Below, one piece after another: positions 42,188-52,403 of a stretch of DNA of 64,000 nt. The DNA is taken from the NCBI GenBank assembly GCA_910587095.1, contig CAJUMJ010000034.1, positions 1-64,000 on the forward strand, in the 5' to 3' direction. The stretch is from an uncultured Lachnospiraceae bacterium (GTDB taxonomy: Bacteria; Bacillota; Clostridia; Lachnospirales; Lachnospiraceae). Each line of letters opens with the position of its first letter. The stretch's first letter is position 1. The notes under the pieces are model-generated. The model ran no database searches, had not been told where the DNA came from, and saw only the letters and a program-made list of their open reading frames with translations. The position numbers were made by a program, and so were the translations under genes.

Positions 42188-43972
42188 TTACAGACACAGC
42201 TTATCCAAATCGCACACTGTAATCTGCCCTTTCACTTTTTCATAATAGTGCCGCTTCTGTTCTATGTTCTCTATTCTCTCTTCGGTAGCCGCGGAATATA
42301 ATCTGACCTCTCCGTTTGCAAAAACCCCAAGCTTATATCCATCGGCAAACTCAAACATTTCATAAGCCTCCAGTCCAGTCTCCTGTCCCATTTTCTGGTA
42401 CAAGCTTCTAAGCGCCTGGTTATATACCTTTGAGCGCACCAGCTTTACATACTCCGTTTCCGGTCTTACAAACTCCCTTTTCTCCATCAATGCCAGCAAA
42501 ATATTATTAATTGATGCCAGTGAAATGATTCCGCTGTCCACTCCAACTCCATTTTCCGGGGATTTTACAATGAGAGGAATCTGTATCCTGTCCTCATGAA
42601 ACGTATATTCCGTCTCTCCCCATTCCTCCAGCTTCTTTTCCTTAGCAGGCAAAAGATTACCATGATCAGCGAATAATACCATCCTGCATTTCAATTTTTC
42701 CAAAACAGGAGTCAGAACATCATCAATGTACCGTATAGAATCGTCATGCTGTTTTCTGTAATCCCGTCTCAGTTTGCCGCCGTTTTGGTCGGTATACTCC
42801 AAGATAATAACGCTTCCAAAGGTTATCAGCTCATCCTGCGTATAAGGATTCGGGAAAGCAAAATGACTCTCATATAAAATATGTACATAAAATAAACCAT
42901 TGTGCTCATCACAGGCATCCATGATAAAATCCCATATTTTCTCCGTGACAGTCTGCGTGGCCGTCGTTACGTCAATACAATCCGTATCAATATAAGGTGT
43001 TGCATCCGTATAAAAACGGATCCTTCTTCTCTGCTCTTTCGCCTTACCTATAAAAAGACAGTTCTCTTCCTTTACGGTGCTCTCGTCATAGCATACCAAA
43101 TTCAAATCCTTGTAGTCGCTGAATGCCGGGATCAGGCTTTCATATGTCGAAGTTGATACGGAATAGGCATTGTCGAAAAAAAGCGCCGTTTCATCGATAT
43201 ACTGTTTGAATTTTGGCATGATATTTTGCACGTCTTTTCTGCGAAGGCCGTCCAGACAACACATCAGAACGTTGTCTTCCGCAATCTCCTCCGCCGCCTG
43301 CAATTCAAGACGGTACACTTTGCCAATATCATCTGCCAGCTCCTTATAAACTGGTTTTCCTGTCAGCGCAAAAAGTTGTTCCGCATATGTAACTGCCGTC
43401 CTGAAATCCTTTTTGCCGACAAATCCCTCCACCAGCTCCCGGCATATCTCCTCTTTCTCCTGTGATGCAGGCAAATTCAAAAACCTGCGAAGGAGCCTGT
43501 TCACCTTATGATAATAGGTATAAGGGCTTCCCTGGGCATAATACTCCCCCGTCAGTTTCATACCTTTCTGCTCCAATACGGCATACATATCAAGACACTT
43601 TATATCAGGGCAAATATTTTTGATATCGTTTATGATCTCATCCCGCCATCTGAATGTGGAAATAATAACTCCGTCAATCCCGTTTTCCTGCACCTGCTCC
43701 GGCTTAATCACCTGAAAGCCACTGTACTCGGTAGGATTCTGAAATTTATCCACAACAAATTTCACGTTTCTCATTTCAAACATGAAATCTGTCATCAGGC
43801 TTCTCGTATGCATACCGTTACACCAAATGGCCGGCCGTTCACACTGCCTGCAGAACATATCCAGAATTTCCTTTATGGCAGCATTGATTCCTTCATTATT
43901 TTGCTCAATCTGCATATGATATTTGCTGACCAGGTTATCATATTCCCGCTGTAAAACTTCTTTTTTCATCAA
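42188..43972 (-). CDS. Sulfatase/phosphoethanolamine-transferase-fold enzyme with an N-terminal Rossmann-like module
   Basis: 594 residues. The C-terminal domain (about 225-540) is of the alkaline phosphatase superfamily: VLMCCLDGLRRKDVQN (metal Asp), DNAYSVSTSTYESLIPAF (Thr or Ser nucleophile), FYVHILYESHFAFPNPY, DDSIRYIDDVLTPVLEKL, VLFADHGNLLP and FHEDRIQIPLIVKSP. This fits a phosphoglycerol or phosphoethanolamine transferase or a phosphodiesterase rather than a Cys-sulfatase. No transmembrane helix is seen, unlike LtaS. The N-terminal 120 residues carry a degenerate copy of the locus module (PAIWCNGMHTRSLMTDFMFE, KFVVDKFQ, IDGVIISTF). A role in adding a phospho-substituent to the glycan is inferred. 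Confidence 0.75.
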   Translation of the reverse strand: MMKKEVLQREYDNLVSKYHMQIEQNNEGINAAIKEILDMFCRQCERPAIWCNGMHTRSLMTDFMFEMRNVKFVVDKFQNPTEYSGFQVIKPEQVQENGIDGVIISTFRWRDEIINDIKNICPDIKCLDMYAVLEQKGMKLTGEYYAQGSPYTYYHKVNRLLRRFLNLPASQEKEEICRELVEGFVGKKDFRTAVTYAEQLFALTGKPVYKELADDIGKVYRLELQAAEEIAEDNVLMCCLDGLRRKDVQNIMPKFKQYIDETALFFDNAYSVSTSTYESLIPAFSDYKDLNLVCYDESTVKEENCLFIGKAKEQRRRIRFYTDATPYIDTDCIDVTTATQTVTEKIWDFIMDACDEHNGLFYVHILYESHFAFPNPYTQDELITFGSVIILEYTDQNGGKLRRDYRKQHDDSIRYIDDVLTPVLEKLKCRMVLFADHGNLLPAKEKKLEEWGETEYTFHEDRIQIPLIVKSPENGVGVDSGIISLASINNILLALMEKREFVRPETEYVKLVRSKVYNQALRSLYQKMGQETGLEAYEMFEFADGYKLGVFANGEVRLYSAATEERIENIEQKRHYYEKVKGQITVCDLDKLCL

Positions 43973-45423
43973 TCTCTCCCTCTCACGTCGTCAAGCAACG
44001 TCTCCCAATACTGCAAGTGCCTACTCATCTGGCACTTCGGGAAAATTTGCGTATGCGCATTTTGTCCCATAGTCCCTATCCTGTCTCTATGGCAGTCCAA
44101 AAAGGCTATCCTCTCCGCCAGGGCATCCATGTCTCCTACGCCGACAATATAACCGTTCTCACCGTCCGTTATATCCTCATGAACTCCCGATGTCTCCGTC
44201 ACGACAGGAACCGCGCCGTTCGCCATCGCCTCCATGATGGAAATACTTCTTCCCTCATAATCAGAAAGACTCAAACAGATATCCTTATCCTTCCAAAAAC
44301 CGGATATCTCTTTCCTCTCCAATTTCCCAACGAGTTTAACCCTCTCCTCTAAGCCGTTGTCGGCAACAAATTCCCTGAGTTTTTTGCTGTAGTCTCCTTC
44401 CCCGGCAATCTCAAAGCAATAATGTATACGGCGTGAATCCAGTTTATTCACAAGCGCCGGCACCAGGTCCATACGCTTCTGTTTTGCGTTTACTCTACCG
44501 GCAAACCCCAGCTTTATAGGCTTTGTCTCTTCTGTTGTATATGATCTTTCCAATATTGCATCGCATTCAACAGGGCACGTCATATGATCCGTTTTATTTT
44601 CCAAAACACCGTGTCTACGAAGCCCCTCCGTGATATCTTTACTCACACCAATAAACAAATCCACATAAGGCTCCTTCGACGCGTATTGGCGATATAGTTC
44701 TTCCTTTCCAAAGTGAATGACCGAAATAATATGTATCTGATCCGGGAAATGCTGTTTTACAAGACAGGCTGACAAAAATGTCATATAAAACTGTCCCGTA
44801 ACGACAACACACGGCATCTGACTCATGAGATAGCGGATAATATTTACAATGCTTTCCGGGGCAAACATTTCGTCATGATGAATCGGAAGCTTTACAACCT
44901 TCTCCCTCAACAGATCCGGTATTTCATACGTTCCGCTGTCAGATATAATGTGAATATTTTGCCGTCCTCTTAAAAGCAATTCCTTACATATGCTTTTCGT
45001 CCACGCCTCGATCCCTCCGAGTCCCAAACCGTAATCACATTCAAAAATACATTGAGGGCTTCCTTTTATTGTTGTCTCGTTTAGCGCTCCCTGAATATCC
45101 GAATCGCTCTGATATATGTCCCAAACCAAATCGAAATACCCAATTTCCCTCTCAAGCCCGATACCGTACTCCGTAAAAATTCTTTCCCGGACGGCTCCAG
45201 CATCTTCTTCCTTTGCAATCGCTATACATATATACGAAGTATTATCATCTTCCAAAACATCGGGACTTGAAATCACCGTATTGTAAAAAGGCGTATTCCA
45301 TTTTTTTTCGTTTGTATCTATAACATGTTTCACATTTATACCATTATTAATTAATAAGATATATATACCTCTTCCTCTTTGTCCGGAACCATATATGATA
45401 ATCTCATGATTACTATATTTCAT
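43969..45423 (-). CDS. GT4 glycosyltransferase with an N-terminal Rossmann-like module
   Basis: About 484 residues from ATG 45423 (GGGAG upstream). The N-terminal 110 residues are the module: EIIIYGSGQRGRGIYILLIN, KHVIDTNEKKW, TSYICIAIAKEED. From residue 120 a GT-B enzyme follows: ECDYGLGLGGIEAWTKSICK, then KLGFAGRVNAKQKRMDLVPA and the donor-site ISIMEAMANGAVPVVTETSG. It should transfer a sugar from a nucleotide donor at the cytoplasmic face during glycan repeat assembly. Its stop overlaps the next gene by 4 bases. Confidence 0.87.
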   Translation of the reverse strand: MKYSNHEIIIYGSGQRGRGIYILLINNGINVKHVIDTNEKKWNTPFYNTVISSPDVLEDDNTSYICIAIAKEEDAGAVRERIFTEYGIGLEREIGYFDLVWDIYQSDSDIQGALNETTIKGSPQCIFECDYGLGLGGIEAWTKSICKELLLRGRQNIHIISDSGTYEIPDLLREKVVKLPIHHDEMFAPESIVNIIRYLMSQMPCVVVTGQFYMTFLSACLVKQHFPDQIHIISVIHFGKEELYRQYASKEPYVDLFIGVSKDITEGLRRHGVLENKTDHMTCPVECDAILERSYTTEETKPIKLGFAGRVNAKQKRMDLVPALVNKLDSRRIHYCFEIAGEGDYSKKLREFVADNGLEERVKLVGKLERKEISGFWKDKDICLSLSDYEGRSISIMEAMANGAVPVVTETSGVHEDITDGENGYIVGVGDMDALAERIAFLDCHRDRIGTMGQNAHTQIFPKCQMSRHLQYWETLLDDVRGRD

Positions 45424-45477
45424 ATTCTCCCACCCACGCAATACCTCTAGCTCCCATCTGCACCTGTACCATATCAA

Positions 45478-46623
45478 CTAGCTTATCATTTCAGATATTA
45501 TATCCGTCAGCCAAAATATCTTCGCATCTACTCTGTCCTGAATATTTTGTTCCACCGCAATCGTATTTTTTCCTTTTAATACCGCAATAATAAAAACATC
45601 CACTTTCTCCAGATCATCTTCCGGTGTTTTCAATACAATATCCGTATCAATATATCTGGCATTCCGGTCAACAATATAGCTTACTTTCATACCTTCATTT
45701 TGTAATTCCGCAAGCAAATGTTTTCCGAAATGCCCATATCCATAAATCGCAACTCTGTATAGCTGCCTCGTTTTCAGATAATCGCTGATATATCGGTGAT
45801 TTTCCCTGGCTGTCATCCAGTCGCTCAAAACGCGGAACATCCGCTTGCACTTCTCATTGTCCCGCATTCTCTTTCTCTGGACATTTTCTGCTGCGCCCGC
45901 CAGCATTTCCAGTTCCTGCCCTTTCAGCAGGCCGCATCTTCCCACAATCTCGACAACCTCATTCTCGGACTCCGCCATCCTGATACTGTCTGTTGACGTG
46001 TTGCTGTAATGAAGCTTATGTTCGAACAAAACCTCATTATTAGCAACAATTTTTTTCCCCTCGCATAACATACAAATCCACAATAACCAATCATCCGCCC
46101 CGGTAACGCGCATGATATTTTCCTTCCAGATGTCCGAAATGGAAGCCTTGCGTATCAATACCTGTCCCGGAGATAAGATCATGCATTGCTCAAAAAGCAT
46201 GCTCTCCCTCGTGATCACATGCTCCAAAGAACGGTCCACGTCATAATACATATGTCCGTCGTGCATTACATTGCATACCACAGCATCCGCATCCCCGATC
46301 AACGCAAGCTGCCTGGTCAGATATTTTTTATGTATTGTATCATCCTGATCTAAAAACAGGACAAAATCTCCCCTGCAGTAAGATAACCCCCTCACCCTCG
46401 CCCCGTGGATTCCTCTGTTTTTGTCCGTTTGAATTACCCGGATATCTGTCAGGATTGATTCCGGCACCGCACCAATCGGCATATCCGGATCATCATTGAC
46501 AAACAGAAGTTCTACGTTATAATCTGTCGTCTCTTTAGCCGCTTCTTCCAATTGCCTGATAAGCCCTGGCATATACATTTGACCATGATAGATCGGAACA
46601 ATGACGCTCACAAGTTTCTGCAT
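45478..46623 (-). CDS. GT2 glycosyltransferase with a C-terminal Rossmann-like module
   Basis: 381 residues. The GT-A family-2 start QKLVSVIVPIYHGQMYMPGL leads to DFVLFLDQDDTIHKKYLTRQ (metal DxD) and TGADDWLLWICMLCEGK. The last 100 residues are a separate module: RVAIYGYGHFGKHLLAELQN, SYIVDRNARY, VDVFIIAVLKGK. The enzyme would add a sugar to the growing unit. The C-terminal module faces a similar one in its two neighbours, suggesting a shared partner. Gaps to both neighbours are short. Confidence 0.87.
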   Translation of the reverse strand: MQKLVSVIVPIYHGQMYMPGLIRQLEEAAKETTDYNVELLFVNDDPDMPIGAVPESILTDIRVIQTDKNRGIHGARVRGLSYCRGDFVLFLDQDDTIHKKYLTRQLALIGDADAVVCNVMHDGHMYYDVDRSLEHVITRESMLFEQCMILSPGQVLIRKASISDIWKENIMRVTGADDWLLWICMLCEGKKIVANNEVLFEHKLHYSNTSTDSIRMAESENEVVEIVGRCGLLKGQELEMLAGAAENVQRKRMRDNEKCKRMFRVLSDWMTARENHRYISDYLKTRQLYRVAIYGYGHFGKHLLAELQNEGMKVSYIVDRNARYIDTDIVLKTPEDDLEKVDVFIIAVLKGKNTIAVEQNIQDRVDAKIFWLTDIISEMIS

Positions 46624-46636
46624 ATTGAATATCCCT

Positions 46637-48250
46637 TTATATTTTTTCCCGGTATGACTCCAATATTTCCGTCAATCCAATGATCGGATACGGACATAAG
46701 CTTTGAAGCCATTCCCGGATTTTTTCTTCGATAGAAATCGCCGTGACAACAATGGCGTCTACACAAGGCAGATTCTCATCCGCATTTACCACCGGCACAA
46801 TTTTATCAATCGTCTGAGGCTCTTTATCCATTACATACGCAATTTCAATGCCTGCCTCCTCCAATTCATCATATAAATCGCAACCCAAAAACCCCATTCC
46901 GTAAACCGCAATTTTTTCTGCCCCTCTTTGCGTGAAAAAGTCGGCCAGCGTATATCCCTGCTGCTTAATCCTAAGCCACAGTTCCGTATACTTGAACATC
47001 GTTTCAAACTTTTTTTCCTCTGTGCCGGTTGGCTTTTCCTCCGTATGCCTTAGGCTCTCATAACGCCTTTTCATCCTTTGCCGCAGCGTACGTCGTTCCT
47101 TCTGCTCTTCTGTCTTATAGCCGCCCACAACGGCATCATACAGCTCTTCCACTTGCATCGCATACTTTTCGAGATGAAACGTCCTTTTTACAAGCTCCCT
47201 GGCCAACCGGCTTTTCCCGATCTTCTCCTGCGGCTTCGCGCACATCACATCGTACATTACTTGCGCAAGATTTTTATAATCTCCCTGTCGATATAAATAT
47301 CCTCTTTCCCCGTCTTCTCCAAGGATCTCCAAGGTCCCACCTGTATCGGCGCCTATCACGATATTTCCCGAAAGTATCGCCTCAATCGTTGTCCGTCCAA
47401 GCGCTTCCATCTTAGAACAGGTAAGCGAATACGTATGCTCTTCCCTTAAGCTGGAAAGATTATCACGAAACGGCCGTACAAAAATATTCCGATCCAAGCC
47501 TTTTTGCATGATATATTTTTTCATAGACCATATGGTTTTCTGATCCCCGTTTCCGACAATGGTTAACCGTATATCATCCACTCCGCGGCTCACTAGCATT
47601 TCCGCCGCCCGAACCGCGTCCCATTGGCCCTTACCGTCATTGATAATACCTGCCAGCAAAAAAGTATGCCCCCTGTCGCGGTACACCTCTTCACGAAGAT
47701 ATTGCTCCAAATCCAAACCGTCATAAACGCGCACGGTAGAAATCCCGAATTTCCGTTCGTAAATCTTCTTCACACAATCGGATATCGCAATAAATTCTTC
47801 CGTGCATTTCAATAATTCGCGTTTGAAATCACGGTCCGGAAACTCACAATCGAAATGCTCCTCCAATAATTCCCGCAAATGCCAGACGTGGGGTTTATTC
47901 GCCAGCACTGCCGCTATCGCCCCCACATTGCTGATACTGGAATTTGTATGTATCAAATCAACCTTTTCTTCATCAATAACAGGCAACAATCGTAAGGCAG
48001 CCTCGTAATCCCCCTTAAAAACAGAATCGTCAAGCCGCGGGCTGCCAGTTCCGATTTTACAAAATTTGACTTTAAACGGAATAATATAGTATTGTATTTT
48101 TAATTGTTTCAGCCGTTCCTCCGTCAGTCCTTTCCCCGGAATAATAACAACAGGTCTGACTCGATCCGCCATCTCCCTGAGCATATCCAATAAAGCCCAG
48201 GCTGATCCTCCCATAAAGACATCTGTCAGCACATACATAATCGTCTTCAA
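46637..48250 (-). CDS. GT4 glycosyltransferase with a C-terminal Rossmann-like module
   Basis: 537 residues. The GT-B enzyme occupies about 1-370 (FMGGSAWALLDMLREMADRV, LVSRGVDDIRLTIVGNGDQK, then SKMEALGRTTIEAILSGNIV). A charged linker (about 375-415, RRTLRQRMKRRYESLRHTEE) joins it to a C-terminal domain beginning FKYTELWLRIKQQGYTLADF and continuing KIAVYGMGFLGCDLYDELEE, YVMDKEPQTI, VDAIVVTAISIEE. This last part is clearly homologous to the two stand-alone proteins at 53619 and 55965, including the preceding LWLRIKQQG-like helix. Confidence 0.88.
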   Translation of the reverse strand: MKTIMYVLTDVFMGGSAWALLDMLREMADRVRPVVIIPGKGLTEERLKQLKIQYYIIPFKVKFCKIGTGSPRLDDSVFKGDYEAALRLLPVIDEEKVDLIHTNSSISNVGAIAAVLANKPHVWHLRELLEEHFDCEFPDRDFKRELLKCTEEFIAISDCVKKIYERKFGISTVRVYDGLDLEQYLREEVYRDRGHTFLLAGIINDGKGQWDAVRAAEMLVSRGVDDIRLTIVGNGDQKTIWSMKKYIMQKGLDRNIFVRPFRDNLSSLREEHTYSLTCSKMEALGRTTIEAILSGNIVIGADTGGTLEILGEDGERGYLYRQGDYKNLAQVMYDVMCAKPQEKIGKSRLARELVKRTFHLEKYAMQVEELYDAVVGGYKTEEQKERRTLRQRMKRRYESLRHTEEKPTGTEEKKFETMFKYTELWLRIKQQGYTLADFFTQRGAEKIAVYGMGFLGCDLYDELEEAGIEIAYVMDKEPQTIDKIVPVVNADENLPCVDAIVVTAISIEEKIREWLQSLCPYPIIGLTEILESYREKI

Positions 48251-48268
48251 TACAATACCTGCCCTTTC

Positions 48269-49441
48269 CTAATTCGTCCTTTCTATCACTTGCTCGTAAA
48301 ATCTAAGCAGCTGTTTCACCACAACTTCAGGACGCAGCCGCTCGATTCTCTCATGCGCCTTTTTCTCCATCTTCTCTCTGTCTTTGGCAGACATCCGCAC
48401 CACTTTCTCCATCTTATCCAATAAATCTTGCGAATCCCCTATTTTACACAGCAGGCCGCTTACGTTGTTTTGGATCAGCTGTTCAAAGCTCGCACCGTCT
48501 GTTCCGATTACAATTTTTGAAAAATACATCGCTTCAATACAGGCATTTGATAAATTTTCCATAATCGAAGGCAAAACGACAAAATCTGAATTACGAATCA
48601 CCGGATACAGCTGTTCATGCGGCAGTTCACCCAAAAATATAACTTTATCCTTATAATCCCCTGCCGCCATAGATAAAATTTTAGCGGCGCTTGTCCCCTT
48701 GATATCCAGGGAACGTCCCGCAAACACCCAAACATATGCCGGGTTATCTTTTAAAAAACGCTGAATGATTTCTGCAATTACCAAAATACCTTTTTCGTAA
48801 TACAAATTCCCAAAGAACAACACGTATTTTTTGTCTGACAGCTGTTGCCGCATAATCCGGTCGTCATATCGTTTCACATCATTGATGAATGGAGATTCTA
48901 TGATATGAACCTTTTTGCGAAAATCCTTTTCATATGCCTTCGCCGTAATTTCACTGGGTGCAAACACCGCGTTGCAGCGTTTTCCCGCTGCAATCTCGAA
49001 AAAAGACATCGTTTTGACTGTTTTTTCGCTTAACGTTTCAAAAGTCGGGTAAGCTTTTTTGGCATAAGACGACAACCGCATAACAGACGGGATTTTACCG
49101 GTATACAGAAGCGACTGGGCAAAAAGAGAAGTAAATTGAATCACATCGATCTTCCTACTCTTTGCTATTTCCTTTATTTTTCGGTTAATACGTCTGCTGG
49201 AACGGATATTGTTCACAATCACATTGATTTCTTTATATGCACTGTTATAATAGTGCATTACGACTTCCCAAACCTCTATCCCATCCATATACCTGTGTGC
49301 CGTTCTGTTTCCGCACGTCACGATAATGACTTCATTTCCGCTTTTTTGCAGCGCGCATGCGACTCTGTACAGATAATTGGGAAAACCGGTTTTGGGCTTT
49401 CCGTATTCTACAAACTCATTAGCGGTCAGTATGATTCTCAT
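48269..49441 (-). CDS. GT4-family glycosyltransferase
   Basis: 390 residues. The start MRIILTANEFVEYGKPKTGF places an acceptor-side GT-B domain first. ILVIAEIIQRFLKDNPAYVW, FLGELPHEQLYPVIRNSDFV and VLPSIMENLSNACIEAMYFS contain the donor-binding EX7E-like region. No extra Rossmann module is visible, unlike its neighbours. It lies 15 bases after asnB and 18 before the next glycosyltransferase. Sugar specificity unknown. Confidence 0.87.
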   Translation of the reverse strand: MRIILTANEFVEYGKPKTGFPNYLYRVACALQKSGNEVIIVTCGNRTAHRYMDGIEVWEVVMHYYNSAYKEINVIVNNIRSSRRINRKIKEIAKSRKIDVIQFTSLFAQSLLYTGKIPSVMRLSSYAKKAYPTFETLSEKTVKTMSFFEIAAGKRCNAVFAPSEITAKAYEKDFRKKVHIIESPFINDVKRYDDRIMRQQLSDKKYVLFFGNLYYEKGILVIAEIIQRFLKDNPAYVWVFAGRSLDIKGTSAAKILSMAAGDYKDKVIFLGELPHEQLYPVIRNSDFVVLPSIMENLSNACIEAMYFSKIVIGTDGASFEQLIQNNVSGLLCKIGDSQDLLDKMEKVVRMSAKDREKMEKKAHERIERLRPEVVVKQLLRFYEQVIERTN

Positions 49442-49456
49442 AATAATCTCCCAGTC

Positions 49457-51145
49457 TTATGTCCATATTTTCTTCAAAATATCCTCCTGCGGAGACTTTC
49501 GCATACTAAAAAATCCTCTTGGTATGGAAAATCCTTTTTTAGGCCTGTACAATATTTCCTTTCCCACTTCCTGCTCGTATGCTTTTTTCAATAAACCTTT
49601 ACATTCTCCATTAGGACAACGATCATCTTCCGATAAAGAAAAGGCAAATTCTACAATGCGTTTATCTAAAAAGGGAACCCTTGTCTCCAATGACACCGCC
49701 ATACTGGCTCTGTCTACCTTGGTCAATATATCTCCTGGCAGATATGTCTTGATATCTACAAACTGCGCCCTGGTCACAGGCGGCAGATCAACCCTGTAAT
49801 TTTTTCTGATTGCCCAAAATTTATCGTAATACTTGTCTATCTTAAGCTGCTTTCTTAGAGTCTTATCGTCTGTTTTTAATGGAAAATTACTTGTTCTTTG
49901 CAAGAAATGAATCCCATCTTCCCACTGCAAACCACATGGAAAATCGAATATGCACTTGATAAGCAGTCTTTCCAGCAGCTGTCTGATATGCCCTTGCTGA
50001 AATTCTTTTTTCTGCAGCATCGTATATCTGGGATATCCGCCAAATATTTCATCGCCTCCATCTCCTGTCAGCACTACTGTTACTTTCTTTCTTGCGATAC
50101 CGGAAACTAAGTATGTTGGGAAAGCAGATGTATCCGCAAATGGCTCATCATACCATAATTTCAATTTATCATAATTTTGGTTTAGTATATCTTTCTGAAA
50201 AACATGCAGATTATTCGAAATATTATATTGCTTTGCCAGCATAAGTGCATATCGGGATTCATCATATTGAGCATCCGTAAATCCAATTGAAAATGTCTCA
50301 ATATCCGAATTAATTCTGCCACTTTCATATGTTATGATGCTAGAATCCACTCCGCCACTTAAAAAGGTTCCTACCGGTACATCCGCCATCATTTGCTCTT
50401 TCACGGATTCTCTCATCAAATATCTTAATTCCTCAATCAACTCCTTTTGATTTCTCTGACTACCCTTTTGTTCATTAACATTCAATTTCCAATAAGAACC
50501 GTTTTTCAGTATTTTCTGTGACTTAATATCAAACGTCAGCCTATGAGCCGGCTGCAATTTATATATTTTTTTATAATAAGTCTTTGGATCAGGAATATAT
50601 AAATAATTGAGATAGTCATATACTGCAGAATTATCTATTTGGAAAGAGATTGTATTACACATATTTACAATCCCTTTTAGTTCCGATGCAAAACCAAAAT
50701 TTGTTCCATCATAGTAATAGTATAATGGTTTGATACCCATACGGTCACGGAACAATTTGACTGTGCCATCCCTTTTATCTAAAATGGCAATTCCATACAT
50801 GCCGTCAATTTTGGTTATGAAATGCTCTCCCCACTCAAGATACGCATTTAAAATCACCTCTGTGTCCGATGTCGAACGAAACTTATACCCACGCTTAATC
50901 AGAATATTTCTTAACTTAGTAAAACCATATATTTCCCCATTAAATACAATTCCTACCTTATAATCTTCCGAAAACATTGGCTGCATTGCATTGTCAGATA
51001 AATCAATGATGGCTAATCTGGTAAAAGCCAAGGAAAAATCGTCCATCCTGGCTATCCTCGTACCGTCAGGCCCTCTATGTTTCATACATTGTATTCCCTT
51101 TTCATAATCCCAATATGGATTATTTCCACCAAGTATTCCGCACAT
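49457..51145 (-). CDS. asnB: Asparagine synthase-like glutamine amidotransferase (copy 1)
   Basis: 562 residues. Cys2 after the initiator Met (MCGILGGNN) is the glutaminase nucleophile, the PGDGT-like region reads HRGPDGTRI, and the synthetase P-loop is FLSGGVDSSIITYESGRINS. This is the class II asparagine synthetase layout. In a polysaccharide locus such proteins often amidate uronic acids or other carboxylates rather than make asparagine. It is strongly similar to the protein at 54135 along its full length. Both active-site sets are intact, so both copies should work. Confidence 0.9.
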   Translation of the reverse strand: MCGILGGNNPYWDYEKGIQCMKHRGPDGTRIARMDDFSLAFTRLAIIDLSDNAMQPMFSEDYKVGIVFNGEIYGFTKLRNILIKRGYKFRSTSDTEVILNAYLEWGEHFITKIDGMYGIAILDKRDGTVKLFRDRMGIKPLYYYYDGTNFGFASELKGIVNMCNTISFQIDNSAVYDYLNYLYIPDPKTYYKKIYKLQPAHRLTFDIKSQKILKNGSYWKLNVNEQKGSQRNQKELIEELRYLMRESVKEQMMADVPVGTFLSGGVDSSIITYESGRINSDIETFSIGFTDAQYDESRYALMLAKQYNISNNLHVFQKDILNQNYDKLKLWYDEPFADTSAFPTYLVSGIARKKVTVVLTGDGGDEIFGGYPRYTMLQKKEFQQGHIRQLLERLLIKCIFDFPCGLQWEDGIHFLQRTSNFPLKTDDKTLRKQLKIDKYYDKFWAIRKNYRVDLPPVTRAQFVDIKTYLPGDILTKVDRASMAVSLETRVPFLDKRIVEFAFSLSEDDRCPNGECKGLLKKAYEQEVGKEILYRPKKGFSIPRGFFSMRKSPQEDILKKIWT

Positions 51146-51168
51146 ATATCTTCCTCTTTGTTATCAAA

Positions 51169-52344
51169 CTATGTCTGCAGTAAACGATTCCATATTTCCA
51201 TTATTTTTTCAACATCGTACATAGCCGCTCTTTTCATTGAACGCTTGCTATATCTCTCGCAAAGTTCCTCATTTCTTAAAAGTTCCAACATTGCCTGTCC
51301 TAACAGGCGTTCCTCTCTGGTCAACTCTCCTCCGGCACGTATCTGTCCGGAAATATGTGGCGTCAATATCCCATATGGACAATATTCAATATCCTCACAC
51401 GCTCCCGCCTCTCTTTTTTTACCGACAATTTCACCACAGCCCCCAGGAGCGTCAGTAGTAACCACCGGAAGACCATTGGCCATAGCCTCTATCATACCAT
51501 TGGGGAAACCTTCGAGGCGGGACGCTAATACAAATATTCTACTATTTTTTAAATAATGCGCCACATCACTTTTGAATCCTGCAAATATAACATTCTCTTT
51601 TACCTTATGTTTATAGGCTATGTTTTTTAAATATCCTTCATTTGGTCCGGTTCCCAAAATAAGCAGGCGGGCATCTTTTTCTGACGCAGCTACATAAGAA
51701 AATGCACGAATAATTCGTTCCTGCTGCTTTTCCGGCGCCAGCCGCCCCACGGTTATAATCACCTTATCACCATACTCCAGCCCCATAGAAGATTCCTGCG
51801 TATTCCCTGTCACAACCGGATTCGGAATTTTAACCATTTTATTCATAGGAATGTTAAAGTTGCAATACATGTCCCTCTTGGCATATTCACTCATCACTAC
51901 AATTCGATCCGATTTCGGATAAAAGAAGTGTACAATATCCTTTCGAAAAAAAAGATTCACCCACTCTCCCTCTTGTGAAAGAATCGTACAGACTCTGGTA
52001 ATTACTTTTTCTCTGCCCTTTGAAAGAATATTCAGATAATTAAATTCTTCCATAAAACTAACTGCTACATCAATTTGATATCTTCTTTTCCATTTGCGCA
52101 TTTGCAATGAGGCCAAGAACAGTTTTCCTAATGCCTGTATATCCCCAAATACATTATTTGACAAGCATCCTTTTATTCCCGTATCAACAATCTGACCTTT
52201 TACAGGATATACCGGTTTTACAGAAGTATGGCCCAGGAAATAATATACGTTATTTCCTCGATTCACATAGTAATCGCCGATAATCTGAGCAACTCTTTCT
52301 GCACCGCCGCCACCCAATGTCTGTATTAAGATTGCAATATTCAT
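51169..52344 (-). CDS. GT4-family glycosyltransferase
   Basis: 391 residues from ATG 52344 (MNIAILIQTLGGGGAERVAQ, GAGTGG-type site upstream). The GGGGAERVA loop is the typical GT4 acceptor-domain glycine turn. VIITVGRLAPEKQQERIIRA and RIFVLASRLEGFPNGMIEAM carry donor-binding residues. The C-terminus ends near a helix with no extra Rossmann module. It lies between the class I methyltransferase gene and asnB copy 1, and this methyltransferase-glycosyltransferase pair looks inserted into a duplicated block. Confidence 0.88.
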   Translation of the reverse strand: MNIAILIQTLGGGGAERVAQIIGDYYVNRGNNVYYFLGHTSVKPVYPVKGQIVDTGIKGCLSNNVFGDIQALGKLFLASLQMRKWKRRYQIDVAVSFMEEFNYLNILSKGREKVITRVCTILSQEGEWVNLFFRKDIVHFFYPKSDRIVVMSEYAKRDMYCNFNIPMNKMVKIPNPVVTGNTQESSMGLEYGDKVIITVGRLAPEKQQERIIRAFSYVAASEKDARLLILGTGPNEGYLKNIAYKHKVKENVIFAGFKSDVAHYLKNSRIFVLASRLEGFPNGMIEAMANGLPVVTTDAPGGCGEIVGKKREAGACEDIEYCPYGILTPHISGQIRAGGELTREERLLGQAMLELLRNEELCERYSKRSMKRAAMYDVEKIMEIWNRLLQT

Positions 52345-52403
52345 ATAACCACTCAAACCTTTCTTCAAGAAATTGAATGCCTGTAAAATATCTTCCGCAG
52401 GTT

